Positions 34,230-41,317 of a stretch of 64,000 bases of DNA are shown here, one piece after another. The position numbers and the translations under genes are program-made. Positions within the stretch are counted from its first letter, which is position 1. Every line of letters begins with the position of its first letter. The stretch covers positions 62,001 through 126,000 of the forward strand of contig NZ_LIQH01000036.1 in the NCBI RefSeq assembly GCF_001418085.1, given 5' to 3'. Origin of the DNA: Lacinutrix algicola (GTDB taxonomy: Bacteria; Bacteroidota; Bacteroidia; Flavobacteriales; Flavobacteriaceae). The notes below the pieces were generated by a model. It had not been told where the DNA came from. It saw only the letters and a list, made by a program, of their open reading frames with translations, and did not search any database.

Positions 34230-34259
34230 TTGGTAATATAATATAAATCAATACCTTTG
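34230..34259 (+). promoter_or_regulatory. Promoter of trhO
   Basis: -33-like TTGG at 34230-34233 (one-base shift possible), an 18-bp spacer, and an exact -7 TACCTTTG at 34252-34259. Transcription should start near 34266, giving a 5' leader of about 67 nt. Confidence 0.5.
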
Positions 34260-34332
34260 TAGCTTAACCTCAAAACACTTCCTCTTTAGGTAGTTAGTTG
34301 AGAATTCTTTAACCTTAAAAACTAAGTATAGC

Positions 34333-35400
34333 ATGCAACTGTACAACAAATTAAGCGCCAAAGAGAGGGCAGAGCTTATAGAAGAAGCTGGAAAAGACCG
34401 TTTAACATTATCGTTTTACGCCTATGCCCAAATTGGCAATCCACAACAATTACGAGATAATTTATTTATTAAATGGGATAGTTTAGACGTTTTAGGACGT
34501 ATTTACGTGGCCCAAGAAGGGATTAATGCACAATTATCTCTACCGGCAGAAAATTTTGAAGCATTTAAAAACCATTTAGATAGCATAGATTTTTTAAACG
34601 GAATTAGATTAAACATTGCCGTGGAGCAAGATAATATGTCTTTTTTAAAGCTTAAAGTAAAAGTAAGAGACAAAATTGTTGCAGATGGTTTAAATGATGA
34701 AACGTTTGATGTAACAGACAAAGGTGTTCATCTTTCTGCTAAAGATTTTAATGCTATGTTGGCAAACCCAAATACGGTTTGTGTAGATATGAGAAATCAT
34801 TACGAAAGTGAAATTGGTCATTTTGATGGAGCTGTAACACCAGATGTAGATACATTTAGAGAAAGTTTGGATATTATTGAAGCCGATTTACGTGAGCATA
34901 AAGAAGAAAAAAACCTTTTAATGTATTGTACAGGTGGAATACGTTGCGAAAAAGCAAGTGCATACTACAAGCATAAAGGTTTTAAAAATGTGTATCAGCT
35001 TGAAGGTGGAATTATAGAGTATACAAGACAGGTAAATGCAGACGGTATTGAAAATAAATTTATTGGAAAAAACTTTGTTTTTGATGATAGACGTGCCGAA
35101 AAAATAAGCGACGACGTAATTGCTAAATGCCATCAATGTGGTGATCCATTCGATATCCATACCAATTGTGCAAACGATGCTTGCCATTTGTTATTTTTAC
35201 AATGTGATGCCTGTAAGGAGGAAATGAATAATTGTTGCTCAACAACCTGTCAAGAAATTCATGCCTTACCTTTTGAGGAACAAAAAGAATTAAGAAAAGG
35301 GCAAGGGAATAGTAACGATATCTTTAAAAAAGGAAGAGCAGACCATTTGCCTTATAAAAAGGATTTAAGGAATATTTTCGAAACCTTTAAAAAAGACTAA
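34333..35400 (+). CDS. trhO: tRNA uridine(34) hydroxylase TrhO (rhodanese-family)
   Basis: 355 residues. N-terminal acylphosphatase-like domain (LSFYAYAQIGNPQQLRDN, then RIYVAQEGINAQLSLPAE), a central rhodanese domain with the catalytic Cys in LMYCTGGIRCEKASAYY, and a C-terminal Cys-rich region (AKCHQCGDPFDIHTNC, then LQCDACKEEMNNCCSTTC). TrhO adds the 5-hydroxyl to U34 of certain tRNAs using oxygen. It carries its own promoter and terminator. Confidence 0.93.
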   Translation: MQLYNKLSAKERAELIEEAGKDRLTLSFYAYAQIGNPQQLRDNLFIKWDSLDVLGRIYVAQEGINAQLSLPAENFEAFKNHLDSIDFLNGIRLNIAVEQDNMSFLKLKVKVRDKIVADGLNDETFDVTDKGVHLSAKDFNAMLANPNTVCVDMRNHYESEIGHFDGAVTPDVDTFRESLDIIEADLREHKEEKNLLMYCTGGIRCEKASAYYKHKGFKNVYQLEGGIIEYTRQVNADGIENKFIGKNFVFDDRRAEKISDDVIAKCHQCGDPFDIHTNCANDACHLLFLQCDACKEEMNNCCSTTCQEIHALPFEEQKELRKGQGNSNDIFKKGRADHLPYKKDLRNIFETFKKD

Positions 35401-35421
35401 TACATTCAATGTTTTAGATAT

Positions 35422-35451
35422 AAACCTGAGAAAGCTTTCTCAGGTTTTTTT
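35422..35451 (+). terminator. trhO terminator
   Basis: A perfect 26-base palindrome AAACCTGAGAAAG/CTTTCTCAGGTTT followed by a T run, 22 bp after the gene. Confidence 0.88.
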
Positions 35452-35616
35452 ATATTTTATAAGTCATAATAATAATCTTATCTTTACCGTTAGATTTTAT
35501 TGTAAGCTGATGGCAGAATATTTCAGCTTCAATTAAAATATTATTAATCGTCTTCTGATGTTTTAATCTAACTTTTATTAAGTGGTAAAACATTCAGAAT
35601 CAATATATCTACACAT

Positions 35617-37005
35617 ATGGCTTGCGCTAGTTGCACAACTAAAGACGGCTCACCTAAGGGCTGCAAAAATAATGGTACTTGTGGTACAGACAGTTGTAAT
35701 AAGTTAACCGTCTTCGATTGGTTAGCAAATATGTCTGTTCCTAACGGAGAAAAACCTTTCGATTTTGTTGAGGTTCGTTTTAAAAACGGAAGAAAACATT
35801 ACTATAAAAACACTGAGAATTTAACATTAGCCATTGGAGACATTGTAGCTACTCAAGCACAATCTGGTCACGATATTGGTATGGTAACCTTAACGGGTGA
35901 ATTGGTTCGCGTACAAATGAAACGCAAAAAAATCAATGAAAAGCCAGAAGATGTTCTTAAAATATACAGAAAAGCATCTCAAAAAGATATAGACATTTGG
36001 AGCGATGCACGTGATAAAGAAGAGCCAATGAAGGTTCGCGCTCGACAATATGCTATCGAGTTAAAACTTCACATGAAAATTTCTGATATAGAATTTCAAG
36101 GAGATGCTAGTAAAGCAACATTTTATTATACAGCCGAAGAACGTGTAGATTTTAGAGATTTAATTAAAGTCTTTGCTCGTGAGTTTAGAACGCGTATAGA
36201 AATGAAACAGGTTGGCTTTAGACAAGAAGCTTCACGACTTGGTGGTATAGGTTCTTGTGGTCGCGAATTATGTTGCTCTACTTGGTTAACAGATTTTAGA
36301 TCTGTAAGCACCAGTGCAGCACGTTACCAACAATTATCTTTAAATCCTCAAAAATTAGCAGGACAATGTGGTAAGTTAAAATGTTGTTTAAATTACGAGT
36401 TAGACTCGTATCAAGATGCTTTAAAAGCATTCCCGAAAACTGATATCAAATTATACACAGAAAAAGGAACTGCTGTTTGCCAGAAAACAGATATTTTTCA
36501 AGGTCATATGTGGTATGCCTATGAAGGAGAATGGATGAATTGGCATAAGATAACCACAGACCAAGCCAGAGAAATTATTGATATTAATAGAAAAAAAGAA
36601 AAAGTTGCTAGTCTTGAAGAATATGCATCAGAGCTAGAAGAGGAAGTTGCTGTAGCTTTCGAAAATGTGGTTGGTCAAGATAGTTTAACACGTTTCGATG
36701 GCCCAAAAGGCAATAAAAAACGTAAAAACAATAAGAGCCGCAATCGCAATAAGAATAATAACGCAAATAGTACAGATAAAAAGCCTCAAAGTGGGCAGCA
36801 AAATAAACCAAAGCCAAAACCTAAGCCTAGGCCAAATCCTCAGGCTAAGTCAAAACCAAAACCAAAGCCAAAACCGAGATCAAATCCTCAGGTTAAGTCA
36901 GAAACAAAACCAAGACCTAAACCAAAACCGAGGCCTAAACCAAGACCAAGACCAGAAAGTAAGTCTCAAAACAAGCCTCAAAATAAAGATAAAGATGCAA
37001 AATAA
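35617..37005 (+). CDS. ricT: PSP1-domain protein (RicT-like)
   Basis: 462 residues. An N-terminal Cys cluster (CASCTTKDGSPKGCKNNGTC, residues 3-22) precedes the PSP1 core (residues about 45-265) with GIGSCGRELCCSTWLTD and GQCGKLKCCLNYE, whose Cys residues hold Fe-S in the RicAFT/Y complex of Firmicutes. The last roughly 95 residues are low complexity, made of Lys-Pro-Arg-Pro repeats. It is placed directly before gldH, and its 3' end overlaps the gldH start by 11 bp. In Flavobacteriia this gene order (PSP1-gldH-PBP) is common. The role in this phylum is not established. Confidence 0.88.
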   Translation: MACASCTTKDGSPKGCKNNGTCGTDSCNKLTVFDWLANMSVPNGEKPFDFVEVRFKNGRKHYYKNTENLTLAIGDIVATQAQSGHDIGMVTLTGELVRVQMKRKKINEKPEDVLKIYRKASQKDIDIWSDARDKEEPMKVRARQYAIELKLHMKISDIEFQGDASKATFYYTAEERVDFRDLIKVFAREFRTRIEMKQVGFRQEASRLGGIGSCGRELCCSTWLTDFRSVSTSAARYQQLSLNPQKLAGQCGKLKCCLNYELDSYQDALKAFPKTDIKLYTEKGTAVCQKTDIFQGHMWYAYEGEWMNWHKITTDQAREIIDINRKKEKVASLEEYASELEEEVAVAFENVVGQDSLTRFDGPKGNKKRKNNKSRNRNKNNNANSTDKKPQSGQQNKPKPKPKPRPNPQAKSKPKPKPKPRSNPQVKSETKPRPKPKPRPKPRPRPESKSQNKPQNKDKDAK

Positions 37006-37480
37006 GTTGTTTTATTGTTTTTTATTATTGTCTTTAATTTTAGTGTCTTGCGATACTAAAAGTGTGTTCGATAATTATGAAACTGTTCCAGAAGTATGGA
37101 ATAAAGATAAAACCATAAGCTTTAAAGTTAGTCCTCCAGACTCAACAAAAGCCTATGATTTGTTTGTTAATTTGCGCAATACTAACGCCTATAAATACAA
37201 TAATCTTTTTTTAATTGTTGAAATGAATTTCCCACACGGAAAAAGAATTGTCGACACATTAGAATATAAAATGGCGAAGCCAAATGGTGAGTTCTTAGGA
37301 AAAGGCCTATCTAGTGTAAAAGAAAATAAATTGTGGTATAAAGAAGGCGTAGTGTTTAATGAAACAGGCGAGTATACAGTAAATATAAAACACGCTATGC
37401 GTGAAAATGGAGAAGTTAATGGTATTGCTAATTTAAAAGGTATTACAGATATTGGCTTTAGAATAGAAAAAACAGAATAA
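36995..37480 (+). CDS. gldH: Gliding motility lipoprotein GldH
   Basis: 161 residues from the ATG inside the end of ricT; the frame is open much further upstream but only as antiphase of the ricT tail. Lipoprotein signal MQNKLFYCFLLLSLILVSC with Cys at residue 19. The mature domain (NYETVPEVWNKDKTISFKV, then NNLFLIVEMNFPHGKRIVDT, ending NLKGITDIGFRIEKTE) is the GldH pattern. GldH is required for gliding and type IX-dependent surface functions in Flavobacterium. It is followed by a class A PBP 82 bp downstream. Confidence 0.93.
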   Translation: MQNKLFYCFLLLSLILVSCDTKSVFDNYETVPEVWNKDKTISFKVSPPDSTKAYDLFVNLRNTNAYKYNNLFLIVEMNFPHGKRIVDTLEYKMAKPNGEFLGKGLSSVKENKLWYKEGVVFNETGEYTVNIKHAMRENGEVNGIANLKGITDIGFRIEKTE

Positions 37481-37562
37481 AACAAAGGCTTTTAGCGTTT
37501 TGTGTTAAACACAACGGTAGTAGTACACATAATAACTTTAAATACATTAGGCACTTATTTAA

Positions 37563-39920
37563 ATGGCAAAGAAAAACACAAAAACAAAAGAAACACAAGA
37601 TCATCAAGGCTTCGAAAAATACGTTCGTTGGTTTTGGATGTTATTTTTAGGCGGTATCCTTTCTGTAGCATTATTGTTTTTATTAGCTTCTTGGAGTGTA
37701 TTTGGTGAATTACCAGATTATACACAATTAGAAAATCCAGAAACTAATTTAGCAACAGAAATTGTTTCTAGTGATGGTGAAACTTTAGGTAAGTTTTATT
37801 TCGATGATAATAGAACTCCAGTAAAATATGGAGATTTATCAAAAACCTTAGTAGATGCATTAATTGCTACAGAAGACGCTCGTTTTCATGAACATTCGGG
37901 AATAGATGCAAGAGGAACTTTAAGGGCTATTGCCTATCTAGGTTCTAAAGGTGGAGCAAGTACTGTGTCTCAACAATTATCTAGACAATTATTTGTTGGT
38001 GTAGCTTCTAAAAATATTTTTGAAAGAATTACTCAAAAAGCCCAAGAATGGGTAATAACTACAAAATTAGAGCGTCAGTACACTAAAGAAGAGATTATCA
38101 CTCAATATTTTAATATTTACGATTTTGGTAATAATGGAGATGGAATTCGTTCTGCTTCAAATATTTATTTCGATAAAGAACCAAGCGAGTTAAGTATTAA
38201 AGAAGCAGCGATGTTGGTCGGGATGTTTAAAAATTCATCGTTATATAACCCAAGAAGAAATCCAGTTGGTGTAAAAAATAGAAGGAATGTTGTGTTATCC
38301 CAAATGGAAAAATACGGATACATAACTGAAGAAGTAAAAGATTCACTTCAAAAAACTGAATTAGATTTAAAATATTCACCACAATCTCATAGAGACGGTA
38401 CTGCTACATACTTTAGAGAGTATTTAAGAAGCTGGATGAAAGATTGGACAAACGAGAAAGCGAATAGAAAACCAGACGGTAAAAAATACAATATTAATAG
38501 CGATGGTTTAAAAGTATTTGTAACTATAGATTCTCGTATGCAAAAGTATGCCGAAACAGCAGTTGGTAGACATATGCCTAGATTGCAAGCCGAATTTTTT
38601 AATCAAAATACACCAGAACGTAATGCTACAGCTCCATTTCTAGATTTAGATAAATCTGAAGTAGAAAAACTCTTAAAAGATGGGATGAGAAGAGGTGAGC
38701 GTTGGAGAATACTTAAAAAGCAAGGAAAAAGTAATAAGGAAATAGAGGCATCGTTTGAAAAGCCAACAAAAATGACTGTTTTTAAATGGGTAGATGGTAA
38801 GGCTAGTGAAGTAGATACTATCATGAAGCCTATAGATTCTATGCGTTACTATAAATCATTTTTACGTACCGGGATGATGAGTATGGATCCACAAACAGGA
38901 CATGTAAAAGCATGGGTTGGTGGTATGAATTACAGACATTTTCAATACGATATGGTAAAACAAGGTAAGCGACAAGTAGGTTCTACCTTTAAGCCATTTG
39001 TTTATGCAACTGCTATAGATCAATTACACATGTCGCCTTGCGATAAGTTACCATTATCTCAAATAACAATTGAGGCTAATAAATACGGTAATCCAGAGCC
39101 TTGGTCTCCAGGTAATGATGGAGGTGATTATGGAGGAGAGAAAACACTTAAAGAAGCATTAGCAAAATCGGTTAACACTATTACAGCGCGTTTAATGGAT
39201 AAAGTAGGGCCACAGCCAGTTGTAGATTTAGCTAGACGTTTAGGTATTACTTCAGAGATTCCAGAAGTGCCATCAATTGCGTTAGGAACTCCAGATATTA
39301 GTGTTTACGAAATGGTTGGAGCATATTCTGCTTTTGCAAATCAAGGTGTTTATACTAAGCCGGTAATGATTGAGCGTATTGAAGATAAAAACGGAACGGT
39401 TTTATACCAATTTACACCAGAAACTAGAGATGTTTTAAGTGCCGAATCTGCTTATGTAACTGTTAAGCTAATGGAAGGTGTTACTCAAAGTGGATCTGGA
39501 GCTAGATTACGTAGAACATGGATGCCAAAAAAAGGAGTTTATCCTGAAATTATAACAGGATATCCGTATGCGTTTAAAAACCCAATAGCAGGAAAAACAG
39601 GAACAACACAAAACCAAAGTGATGGTTGGTTTATGGGTATGGTTCCAAACTTAGTAACAGGTGTTTGGGTTGGTGCAGAAGATAGAGCAGCACACTTTAA
39701 GAGTGTAACATATGGTCAAGGAGCAGCAATGGCACTACCTATTTGGGGAATGTATATGAAAAGTTGCTACGAAGACGAAACCTTAGAAGTTTCTACAAAA
39801 GCTTTCGAGAAGCCTAAAGATTTATCTATAGAAGTAGATTGTGATAAATACCAAGAAGATAATCCTGATGGAGATAACGATACACCAACAGAAGCAATTC
39901 CTGATGGTCTAGAGTTATAG
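37563..39920 (+). CDS. Class A penicillin-binding protein (bifunctional glycosyltransferase/transpeptidase)
   Basis: 785 residues. Cytoplasmic basic N-terminus, one membrane anchor (MLFLGGILSVALLFLLASW), the glycosyltransferase domain with the catalytic Glu in ALIATEDARFHEHSGID and GGASTVSQQLSRQLF, then the transpeptidase domain with the SxxK Ser in QVGSTFKPFVYA, the SVN motif in LAKSVNTITARL and KTGTT near the end (GKTGTTQNQSDGWFMG). It builds and cross-links peptidoglycan. The C-terminal tail is acidic. It ends with a terminator hairpin at 39963. Confidence 0.96.
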   Translation: MAKKNTKTKETQDHQGFEKYVRWFWMLFLGGILSVALLFLLASWSVFGELPDYTQLENPETNLATEIVSSDGETLGKFYFDDNRTPVKYGDLSKTLVDALIATEDARFHEHSGIDARGTLRAIAYLGSKGGASTVSQQLSRQLFVGVASKNIFERITQKAQEWVITTKLERQYTKEEIITQYFNIYDFGNNGDGIRSASNIYFDKEPSELSIKEAAMLVGMFKNSSLYNPRRNPVGVKNRRNVVLSQMEKYGYITEEVKDSLQKTELDLKYSPQSHRDGTATYFREYLRSWMKDWTNEKANRKPDGKKYNINSDGLKVFVTIDSRMQKYAETAVGRHMPRLQAEFFNQNTPERNATAPFLDLDKSEVEKLLKDGMRRGERWRILKKQGKSNKEIEASFEKPTKMTVFKWVDGKASEVDTIMKPIDSMRYYKSFLRTGMMSMDPQTGHVKAWVGGMNYRHFQYDMVKQGKRQVGSTFKPFVYATAIDQLHMSPCDKLPLSQITIEANKYGNPEPWSPGNDGGDYGGEKTLKEALAKSVNTITARLMDKVGPQPVVDLARRLGITSEIPEVPSIALGTPDISVYEMVGAYSAFANQGVYTKPVMIERIEDKNGTVLYQFTPETRDVLSAESAYVTVKLMEGVTQSGSGARLRRTWMPKKGVYPEIITGYPYAFKNPIAGKTGTTQNQSDGWFMGMVPNLVTGVWVGAEDRAAHFKSVTYGQGAAMALPIWGMYMKSCYEDETLEVSTKAFEKPKDLSIEVDCDKYQEDNPDGDNDTPTEAIPDGLEL

Positions 39921-39962
39921 ATTATAATTTATTTAGCAATTCGTTTTGCTTGAAAATTTACA

Positions 39963-39990
39963 AGCCATTCTTTTACAGAATGGCTTTTTT
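39963..39990 (+). terminator. Terminator after the PBP gene
   Basis: AGCCATTC, loop TTTTACA, GAATGGCT and a T run, 43 bp after the stop. Confidence 0.8.
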
Positions 39991-40185
39991 ATTATATTAA
40001 AAATCGTGTTTTTATAAAATTACGGTTTTTACCGTAACGCAAGTTTACTAAAAACCAATGTTTTCGATAAAACACACAAAATTTTCAACAAAAATTTCTG
40101 TTGCTCTCTATGTTTTATATAAGTTTATAAAATATTCAATATTAGTATGAGATTTAAGCAGTCTTAAATTAATAGAGAACACAGT

Positions 40186-40199
40186 AACCTATGTAGGTT
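40186..40199. promoter_or_regulatory. Possible operator dyad upstream of the small exported protein
   Basis: AACCTA-TG-TAGGTT, a perfect 6-bp dyad 80 bp before the ATG at 40279. The rest of the 358-bp intergenic space is AT-rich, with one further AACCAG...CTGGTT inverted repeat at about 40239-40263. No regulator is known for it. Confidence 0.3.
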
Positions 40200-40278
40200 T
40201 ATTTATCAGTAATTTCTAGCTTCTTAAATTTTATTAACCAGCCAGTATAAACTAAAAACTGGTTTAAAATTTTAAATT

Positions 40279-40485
40279 ATGAAAAAATTAAAGAAATTTT
40301 TCGGAGTATTTGGTGTGGTTTTACTTTTGATGAGTATGGATTCGAATGATGTTGTTAAAAAAGAAACTTGTCGTGAACTAGCATCTATTCATGCAAATAA
40401 TTTATGTTGTTATTATGCTGGAGAAAATTATACGACAGCTCAGTATAATGCTGTTTATCAGGAAATTGTAAAAAGTTGTCCATAA
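40279..40485 (+). CDS. Small exported Cys-containing protein
   Basis: 68 residues. A basic start (MKKLKKFFG) and hydrophobic segment (VFGVVLLLMSM) form a signal peptide; the mature part is about 45 residues with four Cys (KKETCRELA, ANNLCCYYAGEN and a final KSCP). The Cys content and secretion signal suggest a small disulfide-bonded peptide. It precedes a GLPGLI-family gene and an outer-membrane barrel gene. I do not recognise a family, and an intrinsic terminator separates it from the GLPGLI gene. Confidence 0.65.
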   Translation: MKKLKKFFGVFGVVLLLMSMDSNDVVKKETCRELASIHANNLCCYYAGENYTTAQYNAVYQEIVKSCP

Positions 40486-40577
40486 TAAAATAATATGAAT
40501 ATTGATTATTGTATCTAAAACGAGATTTTTTTAAGTATAAACTTAGGAAGACTTTGAAAACAAATACGAACTTAATT

Positions 40578-40604
40578 ATCCTAATAAAATTATTAGGATT
40601 TTTT
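40578..40604 (+). terminator. Intrinsic terminator directly upstream of the GLPGLI gene
   Basis: ATCCTAATAA, loop AA, TTATTAGGAT plus a T run, ending 22 bp before the GLPGLI ATG. It may end the transcript of the small exported gene or act as an attenuator. Confidence 0.75.
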
Positions 40605-40605
40605 A

Positions 40606-40626
40606 ATATATATATATATATATATA
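40606..40626. repeat. (AT)10 simple-sequence repeat touching the GLPGLI start codon
   Basis: Ten AT units plus one A run up to the ATG at 40627. Dinucleotide tracts of this length are prone to slippage and here would change the spacing of promoter or ribosome-binding elements. Confidence 0.9.
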
Positions 40627-41304
40627 ATGAAAAAAGAATTTATAAATCTTTGTTTTGCTCTTTTTTATATAAGTGTCAATGCTCAAAATATTGTTGTAGA
40701 TTATTCAGTAATGTTAAACAAAGAAGAAAGAACAATCATTGATGAAATATTAGAAACCTTTGTTTTTAAATTACAAGCAAATGAAACTGAAAGCCTCTTC
40801 AGACTTGAAGAGAACTTACAGATAAAAGAAGAATTTAATTATAATTTAGCAAAAGCATTAATAGTTGATGGTGATAATGAATACTATACTAGTAAGGTAT
40901 CTAAAAGAGCTATTACACAAAAAAAGTTTGCTGATAACTTTTTTATAATAGAAACAGAACTAAATGGTTATAATTGGAAGATAACAAAACAAACCAAAAA
41001 AATTAAAAATTATACATGTTATAAGGCAACTAGAATTATACAACAAACTCTTCATAAAAAACAACAAATTATTGATGTAGAAGTAGTAGCATGGTTTTGT
41101 TCTGAAATAAATTACTCTTTTGGTCCAATAGGAAATTATGGTTTACCTGGTTTAATTCTTGAATTAAATATAGGGAATTTAAATTTTTATGTTAAAAAAA
41201 TTGAATTTAATGACGATTGTATTACTATTGAAGAACCTAAAAAAGGACAAAAAGTAAGTGAAATTGAATTCAATAATATTGTTAAAGAATTTGTTGAAAA
41301 TTAG
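40627..41304 (+). CDS. GLPGLI family protein
   Basis: 225 residues. Short signal peptide (INLCFALFYISVNAQ), then a beta-rich mature domain with the family name motif: GNYGLPGLILEL near residues 166-177, preceded by AWFCSEINYSFGPI. Also typical is the earlier pattern NWKITKQTKKIKNYTCYKAT. GLPGLI proteins are Bacteroidetes-specific, exported, of unknown function, and usually sit next to a TonB-linked outer-membrane barrel, as here. Expression may be tuned by the upstream (AT)10 and terminator. Confidence 0.9.
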   Translation: MKKEFINLCFALFYISVNAQNIVVDYSVMLNKEERTIIDEILETFVFKLQANETESLFRLEENLQIKEEFNYNLAKALIVDGDNEYYTSKVSKRAITQKKFADNFFIIETELNGYNWKITKQTKKIKNYTCYKATRIIQQTLHKKQQIIDVEVVAWFCSEINYSFGPIGNYGLPGLILELNIGNLNFYVKKIEFNDDCITIEEPKKGQKVSEIEFNNIVKEFVEN

Positions 41305-41317
41305 AACTATTGTATTT

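Noticed and set aside
36608-36817. Antisense frame with many Tyr/Cys under the ricT tail
   Set aside because: Created by the Lys/Asn-rich ricT sequence; no start context, and nested in a clear gene.
40509-40742. A 77-codon frame overlapping the GLPGLI start
   Set aside because: It reads the (AT)n tract as Ile-Tyr repeats and overlaps a strongly supported gene in another frame.
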